Positions 8,087 to 17,445 are shown, counted from the stretch's first letter. The stretch: 64,000 bases of DNA from Deminuibacter soli (GCF_003412455.1 NZ_QTJU01000007.1:1-64000), one strand, 5' to 3'. The notes: generated by a model not told the origin, from the sequence alone. Made by a program: numbers and translations.

Positions 8087-10294
8087 ATGTCTATACAACG
8101 ATTCTTCATGCCATTTACTTTTTACAAGCAACTTAACGCGATGGACTGCGGTCCAACCTGTTTAAGAATGATAGCTAGATATTACGGAAAGCATTTCACT
8201 AGTGAGACTATCCGGAAGCAGATGAATTTTGGCAGGCAAGGTGCGACGCTATTTGATATAAGTGAGGCTGCCGAGAAATTTTGCTTTAGATCAAGGGGTG
8301 TCAGGGTTCCGTTTGAAAAATTACTCCAACTTCCTGTTCCCGCAATCCTCCATTGGAATCAAAATCATTTTGTGGTGCTGATTTCAGCATCAAGCAAAAG
8401 GATTTCAGTTGCAGACCCGAAAGCGGGTTTGGTAAATTTTACAAAAGAGGAGTTTCTACAAAAATGGGTTTCAAGTAAGTTGGAAGGTGTTGGCGATGTC
8501 GGTTCAGCCTTGATACTGGAGCCTACGCCAGCATTCTACGAACAAGAAGGCGATAAGGCAAAGGCATTGAATTGGGGTGTTATTTCCCGATATTTGCATC
8601 CACAGCGTTGGCAGGTTTTTCAGGTTGTTGTAACCTTGCTGGTCGCGTCCCTCTTACAGCTTATTTTCCCCTTTTTAACACAGACAATGGTCGATACGGG
8701 TATTAATACCCGAAATATGCAGTATATCACTATTGTGCTTGTCGCTCAACTAACCTTGACTTTGAGCAGCACGTTCGTTTCCTTCATTAGAAGTAGACTT
8801 CAGTTGAGAATAGCTAATAGCCTCAATATTTCTATTCTATCGGACTTTTGGATTAAGCTTACCAATCTTCCTCTTTCTTATTTTGATTCAAGGCAAGTAG
8901 GGGACACACTACAACGCATCAATGACAATAAAACAATTGAATCGTTTCTTACCGGGCAAGCTATTACCACTTTGTTTTCGATGCTCAACTTTGTTGTGTA
9001 CAGTATCGTGCTTGTGTTTTACAACTCATCTCTTTTTTTGGTATTTACCGTTGGGAATCTTTTTTACTTTATCTGGATACAGCTATTTTTACGCATAAGG
9101 AGAAAAATTAACTATCAAACTTTTCACCTGTCCTCCTATGAAAATACTGCTACCCTACAGTTGATTCAGGGGATGCAGGACATAAAATTAAACCGAGCTG
9201 AAAGGTTAAAAAGGTGGGAATGGGAAAATATTCAATCCAAGGTACTAAAGCTCAATTTTCGCAATCTGAACTACAGCCAATTGCAATCTGCCGGTGCTGT
9301 TTTTATCTCTCACGGTAAGGATATTTTGATCAGCTTTTTAGTTGCCCGAATGGTGGTTGAGGGGACACTAACCTTTGGGGCGATGTTAGCCATACAATAT
9401 ATCATCGGACAGATGAGTAGCCCGATAGAGCAGTTTATTGGACTTGTTCAAAGCGTTCAGGATACAAAAATTAGCATGGAGCGCCTAAATGAAATCCACC
9501 TTATGGATTCCGAAGAGCCCGCTGGAAAAACATTTACCCGTTATTTACCCGATGATAAATCAATACATATCGAGTCTGTTTCTTTTGCTTATCCTGGAGC
9601 GGTGCACCAACCTGTCTTGGATAACATTTCTCTTACGATACCTGCAGGGAAAGTTACGGCAATAGTCGGCGTAAGTGGCAGTGGTAAGACTACCTTACTC
9701 AAGTTGCTACTCAAGGTCTACGATCAATACCAAGGACATATCGATGTTGGAGGAAATAATTTTAGGTATTTGAGTCCCTCATTTTGGAGAAGCCAGTGTG
9801 GCTCGGTATTGCAAGATGGCTATATTTTTAATGATACCATCGCGCGGAATGTCGCATTGGGGGACGAATTTGTGGACCACTTAAGGTTGATAAAATGTTG
9901 TAAGATAGCCAATATACTCGCGTTTATTGAGACTTTGCCAAATGGTTTTGACACTAAATTGGGGATTGACGGAACAGGGTTAAGTCAAGGGCAAAAACAG
10001 CGATTGCTTATTGCAAGAGCCGCTTATATAAATCCAGAGTATCTGTTTTTTGATGAAGCTACCAATTCCCTTGATGCTGAGAATGAAAAATGTATTGTTG
10101 AAAATTTAAGTGCATTTTTTGAAGGACGCACTGTTGTAATTGTAGCTCATCGCCTGAGCACCGTGAAGAATGCAGATAAGATTGTTGTTCTACACCGGGG
10201 TAAGGTTGTCGAGGAAGGTAATCACAAGACATTAAGTAGCAAACGGGGGCGTTACTATGAATTAGTGAAAAACCAATTAGAACTTGGATCTTAA
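8087..10294 (+). CDS. C39-peptidase-containing ABC exporter (bacteriocin processing and export)
   Basis: A 735-residue transporter that cuts double-glycine leaders and exports the core peptide across the inner membrane. The N-terminal C39 peptidase has the catalytic cysteine in M-D-C21-G-P-T-C, with H and D in H-W-N-Q-N-H-F-V-V-L and V-A-D-P-K. A six-helix transmembrane domain (about 165-430) follows, then an ATPase domain with Walker A G-V-S-G-S-G-K-T-T-L, signature L-S-Q-G-Q-K-Q-R, Walker B Y-L-F-F-D-E-A-T and the H-loop A-H-R-L. I chose ATG 8087; the open frame extends back to 7907, but that part is A+T-rich and unlike the family. ATG 8108 is also possible. It is transcribed away from the peptide operon and is followed 38 bases later by its HlyD adaptor. 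Confidence 0.93.
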   Translation: MSIQRFFMPFTFYKQLNAMDCGPTCLRMIARYYGKHFTSETIRKQMNFGRQGATLFDISEAAEKFCFRSRGVRVPFEKLLQLPVPAILHWNQNHFVVLISASSKRISVADPKAGLVNFTKEEFLQKWVSSKLEGVGDVGSALILEPTPAFYEQEGDKAKALNWGVISRYLHPQRWQVFQVVVTLLVASLLQLIFPFLTQTMVDTGINTRNMQYITIVLVAQLTLTLSSTFVSFIRSRLQLRIANSLNISILSDFWIKLTNLPLSYFDSRQVGDTLQRINDNKTIESFLTGQAITTLFSMLNFVVYSIVLVFYNSSLFLVFTVGNLFYFIWIQLFLRIRRKINYQTFHLSSYENTATLQLIQGMQDIKLNRAERLKRWEWENIQSKVLKLNFRNLNYSQLQSAGAVFISHGKDILISFLVARMVVEGTLTFGAMLAIQYIIGQMSSPIEQFIGLVQSVQDTKISMERLNEIHLMDSEEPAGKTFTRYLPDDKSIHIESVSFAYPGAVHQPVLDNISLTIPAGKVTAIVGVSGSGKTTLLKLLLKVYDQYQGHIDVGGNNFRYLSPSFWRSQCGSVLQDGYIFNDTIARNVALGDEFVDHLRLIKCCKIANILAFIETLPNGFDTKLGIDGTGLSQGQKQRLLIARAAYINPEYLFFDEATNSLDAENEKCIVENLSAFFEGRTVVIVAHRLSTVKNADKIVVLHRGKVVEEGNHKTLSSKRGRYYELVKNQLELGS

Positions 10295-10332
10295 CGTTAC
10301 CAGTAATTTATTGCCGCTAAAAGTTAACCTAT

Positions 10333-11670
10333 ATGAGCATTACAATTGATCAAAACGATGAGATACAGGCTGTGAGGGATGTAGTAATTGATGAAGGGTT
10401 GTATCAGCGATCGGATATGGCGCAAGAGATTATTTCGCATCAGCCTTCTTTCCTGGAGAAATGGGCGCTATTGGTACTATTAGTTGTACTTGTTTGTTTG
10501 TTTGGCGCTACGGGACTGATAAGTTATCCCGATACTATCGAGGCGAAGGCTAATTTAACCTCATCGAATTCTGCCAAGGAGGTTGTAGTTCACCAGGACG
10601 GTAGGCTTACAAAACTCTTTGTGCAAAGCAATCAACAGGTTCATTCGGGCGAGGTAATTGGATGGGTTGAATGTACAGGGAGTCATCAGCAGATTCTCGA
10701 ACTATCTAAAATGCTTGATAGCAGTATCGCCCTTTTAAATAAGGGGGACTTTGAAAGATTGGCAGGGCTATATCATACAAATTACATTGATCTTGGGGAA
10801 CTACAAGATGAATATAAGGCATACACTACCGCTTTGCAGTTGTTTAATGACTACGTGCTCAATGGCTTTTACCAAAGAAAAAAGGCGGTGGTCGATCGTG
10901 ATTTAGTGTCGATGGACGCGAATAGAGCTATGGTCCTTCAACAAAGGCAGCTCACAGAGCATGATCTTCAGCTGGCGGAGGAGTCCTACAGGATGAAGAA
11001 AGTGCTCTTTGAACAGAAAGTAATATCGAAAGACGAATTCAGGGGAGAAGAGAGCAAATTGGATAATAAAAAATTACTGATTCCTCAATTGGATGCTTCG
11101 TTATTAGCACTTGATGCCCAGGCCAGAGCGAAGCGAAAAGATCTTGACCAGCTTGAGCACGATAAGAATGAGGAGCTGTCTGTATTTCGGCAGTCGTTGT
11201 TGTCTTTGAAAAGTCATGTTGATACCTGGAAGAAAAACTTCATCTTAATTGCACCGATAGATGGGATTATTATGTTCACGGCCCCGCTACAAGAGAATCA
11301 ATACCTGCGTTCGGGAAAGCAAATTTGTTTCATCACCCCCAATAACATCGATATTTACGCTGAGCTGTATTTACCACAAGCGAATTTTGGAAAGATTGAT
11401 ACTGGTCTTAGTGTACAATTAAGGCTCGATGCTTATCCATTTGAGGAAAATGGGGTATTACAGGGAAGGTTGAACTATATTTCAAACCTGCCCAGCGATA
11501 GCGGTTTTTTGGCGACTGTGCAGCTGAGCCACGGACTGGTCACAAACAATAAGCGCAATATTGTGTATAGGGAAGGGTTAAAGGCAAAGGCGATTATCAT
11601 AACAAAAGACATGACGCTTTTGCAGCGAATTTATTATAATGTGGTCAAAGCGACGGCTGTACATCAGTAA
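10333..11670 (+). CDS. HlyD-family periplasmic adaptor (membrane fusion protein)
   Basis: A 445-residue adaptor that links the ABC exporter to an outer-membrane channel. A single membrane helix lies at about 44-64. A lipoyl/barrel-sandwich half (V-V-H-Q-D-G-R-L-T-K-L-F-V) comes next, then a long helical hairpin (about 125-305), the second lipoyl half (I-L-I-A-P-I-D-G-I-I) and beta-barrel strands. It belongs with the preceding C39 exporter; their stop-to-start distance of 38 bases suggests one transcript. No TolC-like gene lies nearby, so a channel encoded elsewhere must serve. It marks the right end of the A+T-rich peptide island. Confidence 0.92.
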   Translation: MSITIDQNDEIQAVRDVVIDEGLYQRSDMAQEIISHQPSFLEKWALLVLLVVLVCLFGATGLISYPDTIEAKANLTSSNSAKEVVVHQDGRLTKLFVQSNQQVHSGEVIGWVECTGSHQQILELSKMLDSSIALLNKGDFERLAGLYHTNYIDLGELQDEYKAYTTALQLFNDYVLNGFYQRKKAVVDRDLVSMDANRAMVLQQRQLTEHDLQLAEESYRMKKVLFEQKVISKDEFRGEESKLDNKKLLIPQLDASLLALDAQARAKRKDLDQLEHDKNEELSVFRQSLLSLKSHVDTWKKNFILIAPIDGIIMFTAPLQENQYLRSGKQICFITPNNIDIYAELYLPQANFGKIDTGLSVQLRLDAYPFEENGVLQGRLNYISNLPSDSGFLATVQLSHGLVTNNKRNIVYREGLKAKAIIITKDMTLLQRIYYNVVKATAVHQ

Positions 11671-12101
11671 TCGGGGAGCGAGCCTATCGTTATACGTGCC
11701 CCAATTCTGGTATCACTTTTACGATTCGGACAGCGTAATTTCGAAATCTAATGGCTTAGTAAATGGATATGTCATAATTGACCACTTACCGGATTGTTGA
11801 CAATACGATTTTCTATAAACATCCATATTTGGATGTTGGTATCACTGTAAAACCAGCTGAGGCCGTTTTTAGACCTTTGGAATCTTTGGCAGAAATGGTT
11901 ACGCACCGAGCAAGACGCAGCGGATTTTCTCGTTAAGGCAGTTGATCAAGGCAGAAAGATAGGTATGTTCATCGATTGTCCCTGGCAGTTCATTCGTTGG
12001 AAAAAGAGATTCAATTTACTCAACACCTGTAGTTAGGGGGCCTTATTTTGCCCATAAGTTCATACGTCTGATGGGGGGCTTTAGGCAGCCATTTACAAGT
12101 T
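11671..12101. other. Intergenic stretch, possible decayed sequence
   Basis: No intact gene was found. A plus-strand frame of about 50 codons (roughly 11780-11940, with pieces such as F-Y-K-H-P-Y-L-D-V-G and P-L-E-S-L-A-E-M) looks protein-like but has no good start and ends soon, so it may be a relic. The right part passes into the FtsX permease remnant on the other strand. This is the junction between the peptide island and the flanking genome. Confidence 0.35.
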
Positions 12102-12331
12102 GCCATAATGATGGTAGCATTCTTCATCAAAGCCATCTTGAATAATGCTGCTTCACTGCGCGTCATGCCGGGCTTGTTAACTGTGATTTAATTGTTGTCA
12201 TCGTAACCCAGGCTTTGTTTAGTAAGATAATTGAACTGTAAAAAGATAGCCAATGTGGCGATGATTAAAAACGATGCCAGTGCAAACTGGAATACAACCA
12301 GTGACTTTTGCAGATAGTTTTTACCGGCCAT
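12102..12331 (-). pseudogene. Remnant of a MacB/FtsX-type ABC permease
   Basis: From ATG 12331 the minus strand reads M-A-G-K-N-Y-L-Q-K-S-L-V-V-F-Q-F-A-L-A-S and on through a hydrophobic helix to L-G-Y-D-D-N-N, then a stop at 12190-12188. Past the stop the same frame continues V-N-K-P-G-M-T-R-S-E-A-A-L-F-K until similarity fades near 12105. This is the characteristic start of the second half of Bacteroidota FtsX permeases: an R/G-K-N-Y-L-Q-K-S-L helix, then GYDD and a periplasmic domain. The N-terminal half, the rest of the C-terminal half and the reading frame are lost. The complete permease at 35675-38053 shows what the intact protein would look like. Confidence 0.7.
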
Positions 12332-12361
12332 GATAAACGTAAAACAAGAAACCCGGAACAA

Positions 12362-12389
12362 AAAAGCGGGCCGGAGCCCGCTTTTTTTT
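12362..12389. terminator. Bidirectional intrinsic terminator
   Basis: The stem AAAAGCGGGC (12362-12371) pairs perfectly with GCCCGCTTTT (12376-12385) around the loop CGGA, with A and T tracts on the two sides. It overlaps the stop codon of the GxGYxYP gene (minus strand) and would end its transcript. Confidence 0.8.
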
Positions 12390-15105
12390 ATTGCTTGATG
12401 AATTTGTAGCTTTTTGTTTTTTGCCCGTCTCTTATTTTAAGAAAGTACATGCCTGGTGTTAATTTACCTACATCAACCGATGTGCCTTTGGCGGAAAGCA
12501 TGCGCTGGCCGTTGTTATTGTACACTTCCAGTTGTGTGGGTTGAAGTAATCCTTTTATATAAAGCCGGTTGTTGGCCGGGTTGGGATAAATAGAAACAGC
12601 CTTTGCATCAGTGGTCACCTTTACTGAATCTGTTGCTTTGGCGGCAATAATATTACCGATGCGTGCGCCGCTGCCCGGTGCCTGACCGAATAACTCAATC
12701 TCTGCGAGCTGCAAAATGGTGCCGCTGTTATTGGTTAAGTTGAAACGGTAATAGTTGTAGGCCGCGGTATTGGTGAAATTGAAAATCCTTTTCTGGAAGC
12801 GATGCGGGAAATCCTGATTGGTGCGGGTGTCAATAGTGGTCCAGGTAGAACCATTGGTAGAACCCTGCAAAGTCCAGTTCAGCGGGTCACGCTCCGGTGA
12901 ATCATTGGCTGAAGTGATGGTATAACTTTTTACCACATAGTTGGTACTTGCCTGGTATTGTATCCAGCCCGATGCATTAAACGTGAGATACTTGGTATTG
13001 GCATTGTTGTCGGTAAGATTGGTGTATTCCTCGCCTGCGGGTGAACCGGTTTGGTATTGTGCGCTTACTGTGCCGCCGAGATCGGTAATATCAGTGCCAT
13101 AACTAACACCCGGGTTAACAGGCAGGCCATTCGCTTCACGCATCAGCTGAAACAGGTGATCCGGGCGTACTACAATGTGATTGGCATCGAGTGAGTTCAT
13201 TACGTTTTTAAAATTGGTGGGCTTAACGTCTGTCCAGGGTTGCGCCTGTATAATTACAAAACGCGGGCTGGTGCCATTCCAGCCCGAAGAAGCGGAGGCT
13301 ATCGCATCTTCCATAGCCTGCTCACCTGTACAGTAGTTACATGAAAGCGGCTGGCCAGGTAATGAATTGCTGTATACGGTAAGCGGCCCGCCGGTATTCT
13401 GTGCCGTTAAACCCAGTAATGACGGTGCATTGGCTGCAAAGGCTTCACCTACATTCTGGTTAATGCCACCGGTAATGGTGTTCCACACAGTTACTACTTT
13501 AAAGCCTGCGCGTTTGGTGTAGTCTTCTGTTTTGGCAACATATTGGTCGAGGCTGGTTGCGTTGGGGAAATTATTGGGATACGCATAACCATAACCTGAG
13601 GGTCCTGAAATAAGGTTGTCGTTATCGGTAGAACTCTGGTGAAAATAATTCAGGGCACCCGGCATAGCATCGAGCATAGCAGGTGATAAAGTCCAGCCCA
13701 TGGGTACAGATCCGCGATCGGGGTTGGCCCATAGCTTGCGCATCAGGTGTTCTACATACTGCAGGTTATCGCCATCGCTTAAGATAAACGCTACGTATAT
13801 TTTGTTCTGCAAAGTGGGTTTGGCAGGTATAGGTTTTACATTTACTGTTCTTGACATACCGCTGTGCACGGTGAGGTTGGTAGAATAGTCGCTGGCAACC
13901 GTGGCAATGCCATAGCTGGATGCGCGTGTAATGCCGGAACCTTCTTCAGGCCACCAACCCATAAATGTGGCGCTTGGCGGCATAGATGACAGAAAGCTGT
14001 TCAACAGCGTGCTTTCAGCAGCTACATTGGGATCGAGCCAGATAACCGCGGCGCCCAGCGCTGCTGCATATTCGCGTAAGCCGGCGCGGTGCGCGTCAGG
14101 ACTTAACCCGATTAACATGCGGTGATCTATAGATGGCCAGTATGTATTGTACAGCGTTTGGTATACCTGCAGCTTGCTGGTAAACTGGTTGCGAAGGTCA
14201 ACCAATACCGGGAAGTTATACGGCGCAGCTGTTAAGCGTGACAACAGGGTGGGTGATACCACCAGGGCCTTTTTGTCTTTGGATAGTGTAGTGGCCAGGT
14301 TAACTGTATGTATCTGTGCGGGGTCATAAACAATCAGGCCGGATATTTCGCTTTTGTACTTGGTTACCAGGTCCCAGCGGTTGGCATATTCCGTCCAGGT
14401 TAAACCCAGTGATTGCGGCCATGCATAAGGGCCTTCTGCAAAAGCATCGCCTTCATAGGAAAAGATACGCGGCCGGGTTCTGTTCACCACACCTTTCAGT
14501 GAAGAAAATAAGTACATCTCTGCCGTATTATCCTGGCGTACGGCTACATAATCTACTTTAATGTAAGCAGCGCCACGCCAGAAAACGCGCAACTCAATTG
14601 GGTGGTGATCAACCGGCATGGTAAAGGGCAGGTTGAAACTGGTGTAGTTGGATGCAACGGTGAACTGCTGGCGTGTTACAGCCTGAAACGCAAGCGTAGC
14701 GCCGGTGGCAGCATCACGTACATCAATGTCTACAACAGAATCGTTGTTGGCAGTGTTGTTGTCAATCTTCATCCTGAATTCTGCAACATTGGGTCCGGCA
14801 GTTAAACTGGTGTCGTAAGGGCCGAAGATCATGTGTTGATTGGCTGCATCTATACCGGTTTGGCAAAGCCAGCCATCTGTTTCCAACCGGCCGGTGTGGT
14901 GACTGAGCGATGCCCCTTCGCCTTCCCATCGCCATGATTTTTCGTTTAAGGTAAATAAATCCTGGTTAGTGGCAGTTGTTGGAAAGGATGGCAGCAACTG
15001 ATTTTGTGGCCAGTTAATCTGCGCCTGTGCGGTGTTCTTACATAAGGCAAGCAGGGCGCATAACATAGCAGCAACCGTTAGCAGTGTTTTTACTTTGGTC
15101 GTCAT
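12388..15105 (-). CDS. GxGYxYP-domain putative glycoside hydrolase with discoidin-type module and T9SS tail
   Basis: A 905-residue secreted protein. The start at ATG 15105 gives a clean signal peptide (T-K-V-K-T-L-L-T-V-A-A-M-L-C-A then A-Q-A-Q); the open frame upstream of it is not protein-like. The central region carries S-G-Y-G-Y-A-Y-P, the signature of the GxGYxYP family of putative glycoside hydrolases, with an upstream V-A-F-I-L-S-D-G-D-N motif. Residues about 660-800 resemble an F5/8-type-C (discoidin) carbohydrate-binding module (E-R-D-P-L-N-W-T-L-Q-G-S). The last ~75 residues are a type IX secretion sorting domain (Y-P-N-P-A-N-N then G-M-Y-F-L-K-I). It probably acts on a polysaccharide at the cell surface or outside the cell; the substrate is unknown. 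Confidence 0.85.
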   Translation of the reverse strand: MTTKVKTLLTVAAMLCALLALCKNTAQAQINWPQNQLLPSFPTTATNQDLFTLNEKSWRWEGEGASLSHHTGRLETDGWLCQTGIDAANQHMIFGPYDTSLTAGPNVAEFRMKIDNNTANNDSVVDIDVRDAATGATLAFQAVTRQQFTVASNYTSFNLPFTMPVDHHPIELRVFWRGAAYIKVDYVAVRQDNTAEMYLFSSLKGVVNRTRPRIFSYEGDAFAEGPYAWPQSLGLTWTEYANRWDLVTKYKSEISGLIVYDPAQIHTVNLATTLSKDKKALVVSPTLLSRLTAAPYNFPVLVDLRNQFTSKLQVYQTLYNTYWPSIDHRMLIGLSPDAHRAGLREYAAALGAAVIWLDPNVAAESTLLNSFLSSMPPSATFMGWWPEEGSGITRASSYGIATVASDYSTNLTVHSGMSRTVNVKPIPAKPTLQNKIYVAFILSDGDNLQYVEHLMRKLWANPDRGSVPMGWTLSPAMLDAMPGALNYFHQSSTDNDNLISGPSGYGYAYPNNFPNATSLDQYVAKTEDYTKRAGFKVVTVWNTITGGINQNVGEAFAANAPSLLGLTAQNTGGPLTVYSNSLPGQPLSCNYCTGEQAMEDAIASASSGWNGTSPRFVIIQAQPWTDVKPTNFKNVMNSLDANHIVVRPDHLFQLMREANGLPVNPGVSYGTDITDLGGTVSAQYQTGSPAGEEYTNLTDNNANTKYLTFNASGWIQYQASTNYVVKSYTITSANDSPERDPLNWTLQGSTNGSTWTTIDTRTNQDFPHRFQKRIFNFTNTAAYNYYRFNLTNNSGTILQLAEIELFGQAPGSGARIGNIIAAKATDSVKVTTDAKAVSIYPNPANNRLYIKGLLQPTQLEVYNNNGQRMLSAKGTSVDVGKLTPGMYFLKIRDGQKTKSYKFIKQ

Positions 15106-15483
15106 AGTAGTTAGAGTTTTGTTTGGGAGAGTGGATATGGGTAAGCTGTTTGATGTTATGGTTAAGATAACCCGGCAAGTGTTGCCCGGAAGCCAGGCTT
15201 CCAGAGAAAAACGATATAGCAGAAGGGCAAGCAATCTCCCGGCAATGGAAATTTTTTGATCAACAGTTTAAATTAAGAAATAGTTGTGTGAAAAAATGCT
15301 ATAGCAGCGAATAAGTTACGGCTATGCTTTGTTGCACAATGCGGTAGTGCAATATTGCGCAAAACGGGTGCAGATAAAGCGCATGCAGTCATGCCCGGAT
15401 AGTTGAAATGATCAGTAGTAATGACTGGTGTTACCTGTCCCTGCAACATGATTGTCTTATCTTTACCGGGATAAAAAACATCT
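15106..15483. promoter_or_regulatory. Divergent upstream region with a 15-bp palindrome
   Basis: This gap separates the GxGYxYP gene (minus) from the tautomerase gene (plus), so it must hold both promoters. A perfect palindrome GGAAGCC-A-GGCTTCC lies at 15188-15202, 83 bases before the GxGYxYP start. A weaker inverted pair TTGCAC/GTGCAA (15332-15337 and 15347-15352) lies nearer the tautomerase. No promoter boxes could be assigned with confidence. Confidence 0.35.
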
Positions 15484-15867
15484 ATGCCATTTGTACAGAT
15501 TTTTATTCCGGAAGGAACTGTAGCTGAAGAGAAAAAAGCCTTGTCTGCCGCTGTGCATGAAAGCCTGGTAAATGTATTCAGGATTCCGCAGGATGATTTT
15601 TTCCAGGTGGTGCGTACAGTTCCTGCAGAGGACTTGTTTTATGCCGACAGCTATTTGGGTATACAACATTCCGCGAAGCTGGTGTATGTACACATCACTG
15701 CCAGGGAAGGCCGTTCGCCCGATTTAAAAAAGGCCCTGTACAAGGCGATTGCCGGCGCCATTGCAGCGAATACCGGTTTCAGTATAAACGACGTGATTAT
15801 CGTGTTGTCGGAGAATTCAGGCGATAACTGGTCGTTCGGGCAGGGGATTGGGCAGTATATGCAGTAA
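15484..15867 (+). CDS. Tautomerase family protein
   Basis: A 127-residue protein beginning M-P-F-V-Q-I-F. After removal of Met, Pro-1 would be the catalytic base, as in 4-oxalocrotonate tautomerase and MIF-like enzymes. The beta-alpha-beta repeats (V-Q-I-F-I-P then a helix V-A-E-E-K-K-A-L, and a second V-Y-V-H-I-T-A-R-E-G-R-S-P with helix D-L-K-K-A-L-Y) match the longer two-repeat tautomerase type of about 130 residues. It ends in a W-S-F-G-Q-G segment. It is a single-gene unit, and its natural substrate cannot be told from the sequence. Confidence 0.8.
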   Translation: MPFVQIFIPEGTVAEEKKALSAAVHESLVNVFRIPQDDFFQVVRTVPAEDLFYADSYLGIQHSAKLVYVHITAREGRSPDLKKALYKAIAGAIAANTGFSINDVIIVLSENSGDNWSFGQGIGQYMQ

Positions 15868-16369
15868 AACACCCTTACCATTGCCGGGAGAAGCGATTGC
15901 ATAAAATATCCCCGGTTGTGTTATGGCCTTTTTCTGCCGGTAAGCCTGTTATTGTCAATAGATTACAATCTACAGGTACTGATTATCCGGGTAGATGGTG
16001 TTTTTAATATGTACATTGGTGTTTTCACTATTGTTTATCCGGGATCTTTTTCTTTTTTTTGCTGGAATTACATCAATCGCTAATCCCTGTTTTGTATGTC
16101 AACCATAAACTGCTTCTGTTATCCCGAAACACATTCTTTAAGTAAGGTGCGCTCTGCACATCAATTGCCTCCATTGCTTTTTTAGTTTAATAAAAGGCTT
16201 ATCATGTATCGGTATGAGCTGTTCTGCTGATGACAGCTGCATGACCAATATCATTGTAGTTACTTATCCCTCATAAAAATGCTTAACACATGTTACGCTG
16301 GAAATAATCCTGGCGGACCCAGGTAGTTCGCCTGTTACATGAAATAATGAATTACGAAACATTGTAAAT
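15868..16369. other. Intergenic region upstream of the Rhs locus
   Basis: About 500 bases without a convincing gene on either strand. It must carry the promoter of the plus-strand run of genes that begins at 16370, but I could not place a promoter with confidence. No repeats of note were seen. Confidence 0.4.
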
Positions 16370-17392
16370 ATGAATCAAAAGAAATTATTGCCTGCCCTGC
16401 TGACTGTGTGCTTTGTGCAACCGGTATTTGCACAAAATGCGGATAAAGTACTGGTAAAAAATACCAATACCGTAGACGCTGCACCTTCCACGTATTCGGG
16501 GACTGCTCAATTTGAGTTTAAAACGCGCTCGGTAGTAAATGTACCGGGTAGCGGCACTTATTCAGGCATGATGACTTTTGCACAATGGGGTGATAATACC
16601 GGCGGCAAAAGCCATCAGTTGAATTTTAACGATGGTGGTATTTATCATCGCGCAGGTTTGCCGCAGGGTTCGTGGGAAAGCTGGGAACGACTGGTAACGG
16701 AAGGCTCGAATGGCGACGTGAGTGTGGGTAAGCTAATGATAGCAGGTGTGGCACCGGGTGTTGCCGGTATGCAGATTGGTGTACAGGGTGATCCTGGTAA
16801 TTTAAACGTCCCTTTGGGCGCCGTTACCGGCGGTTACAATATAGACTTTCCGGCCTATCGTGATAACTATCCTTATCAGGTTGGTGCGCGTATCCGTGCG
16901 GAACGCATCAATAAGTGGCAGCCGAACAGCGCCCTGATTCAGCCGGTGGAGCTTAGTTTTTGTACGTCTGATGCAGGAACGCCCGATAACCTGAAGGAGC
17001 GTCTGCGAATAAAATCCGACGGCACCATTGGTATTAACACCGGAGATACAAAAGGCTACCAGCTTGCGGTAAATGGCACTGCAATTTTCACCAAAGCAGT
17101 AGTGAAAGCACAGCTTAACTGGCCGGATTATGTATTCGATTCCGCCTACCAGCTGCCACACCTTGATTCAGTGGCTGCATTTATTCAACAGAATAAACAT
17201 CTGCCCGAAGTACCTTCTGCTACTGAAGTGCAGCAGCGAGGTGTTGATTTGGCTGCTAACCAGGCGGTGTTGCTGAAAAAGATGGAAGAACTGACCCTGT
17301 ACATGATTGAACAGGATAAGAAAATGGCTGCTTTGCAACGTACAATTGTATTGCAGCAGGAGGAAATTTTGCAACTAAAGAATAAGCAGTAA
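16370..17392 (+). CDS. Secreted fibre-like protein with conserved C-terminal coiled-coil module
   Basis: A 340-residue protein with a signal peptide (cut near V-F-A-Q). The middle has short beta-rich, Gly-rich repeats of the tail-fibre kind (W-G-D-N-T-G-G-K, L-R-I-K-S-D-G-T-I-G-I). The C-terminal 110 residues are a distinct module: L-A-V-N-G-T-A-I-F-T-K, then L-P-H-L-D-S-V-A-A-F, H-L-P-E-V-P-S-A, L-L-K-K-M-E-E-L-T-L-Y and a coiled coil. Bacteroidota genomes use this type of tail on secreted proteins, and it recalls fibre trimerisation or chaperone domains. It is the first gene of the run leading to the Rhs toxin, 53 bases before a paralogue. Role inferred: surface fibre or adhesin of the toxin system. 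Confidence 0.65.
   Translation: MNQKKLLPALLTVCFVQPVFAQNADKVLVKNTNTVDAAPSTYSGTAQFEFKTRSVVNVPGSGTYSGMMTFAQWGDNTGGKSHQLNFNDGGIYHRAGLPQGSWESWERLVTEGSNGDVSVGKLMIAGVAPGVAGMQIGVQGDPGNLNVPLGAVTGGYNIDFPAYRDNYPYQVGARIRAERINKWQPNSALIQPVELSFCTSDAGTPDNLKERLRIKSDGTIGINTGDTKGYQLAVNGTAIFTKAVVKAQLNWPDYVFDSAYQLPHLDSVAAFIQQNKHLPEVPSATEVQQRGVDLAANQAVLLKKMEELTLYMIEQDKKMAALQRTIVLQQEEILQLKNKQ
17062..17311 (+). repeat. 3' coding repeat, copy 1 (shared fibre tail)
   Basis: These bases encode the tail module of the first fibre-like protein. They match 18150-18397 in the next gene closely at both DNA and protein level, from the L-A-V-(N/D)-G block to E-E-L-T-L-Y-M-I. The N-terminal parts of the two genes are unrelated in sequence, so the repeat is limited to the tail. 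Confidence 0.75.
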
Positions 17393-17445
17393 GTACTGTG
17401 TAGTGATATTATAACTGATTCCAGATATGCGATAAAAGAAAATAA

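Noticed and set aside
2589-11670. Lanthipeptide or sactipeptide cluster
   Set aside because: No LanB/LanC/LanM, radical-SAM or cyclodehydratase gene is present; only a glycosyltransferase and disulfide enzymes.
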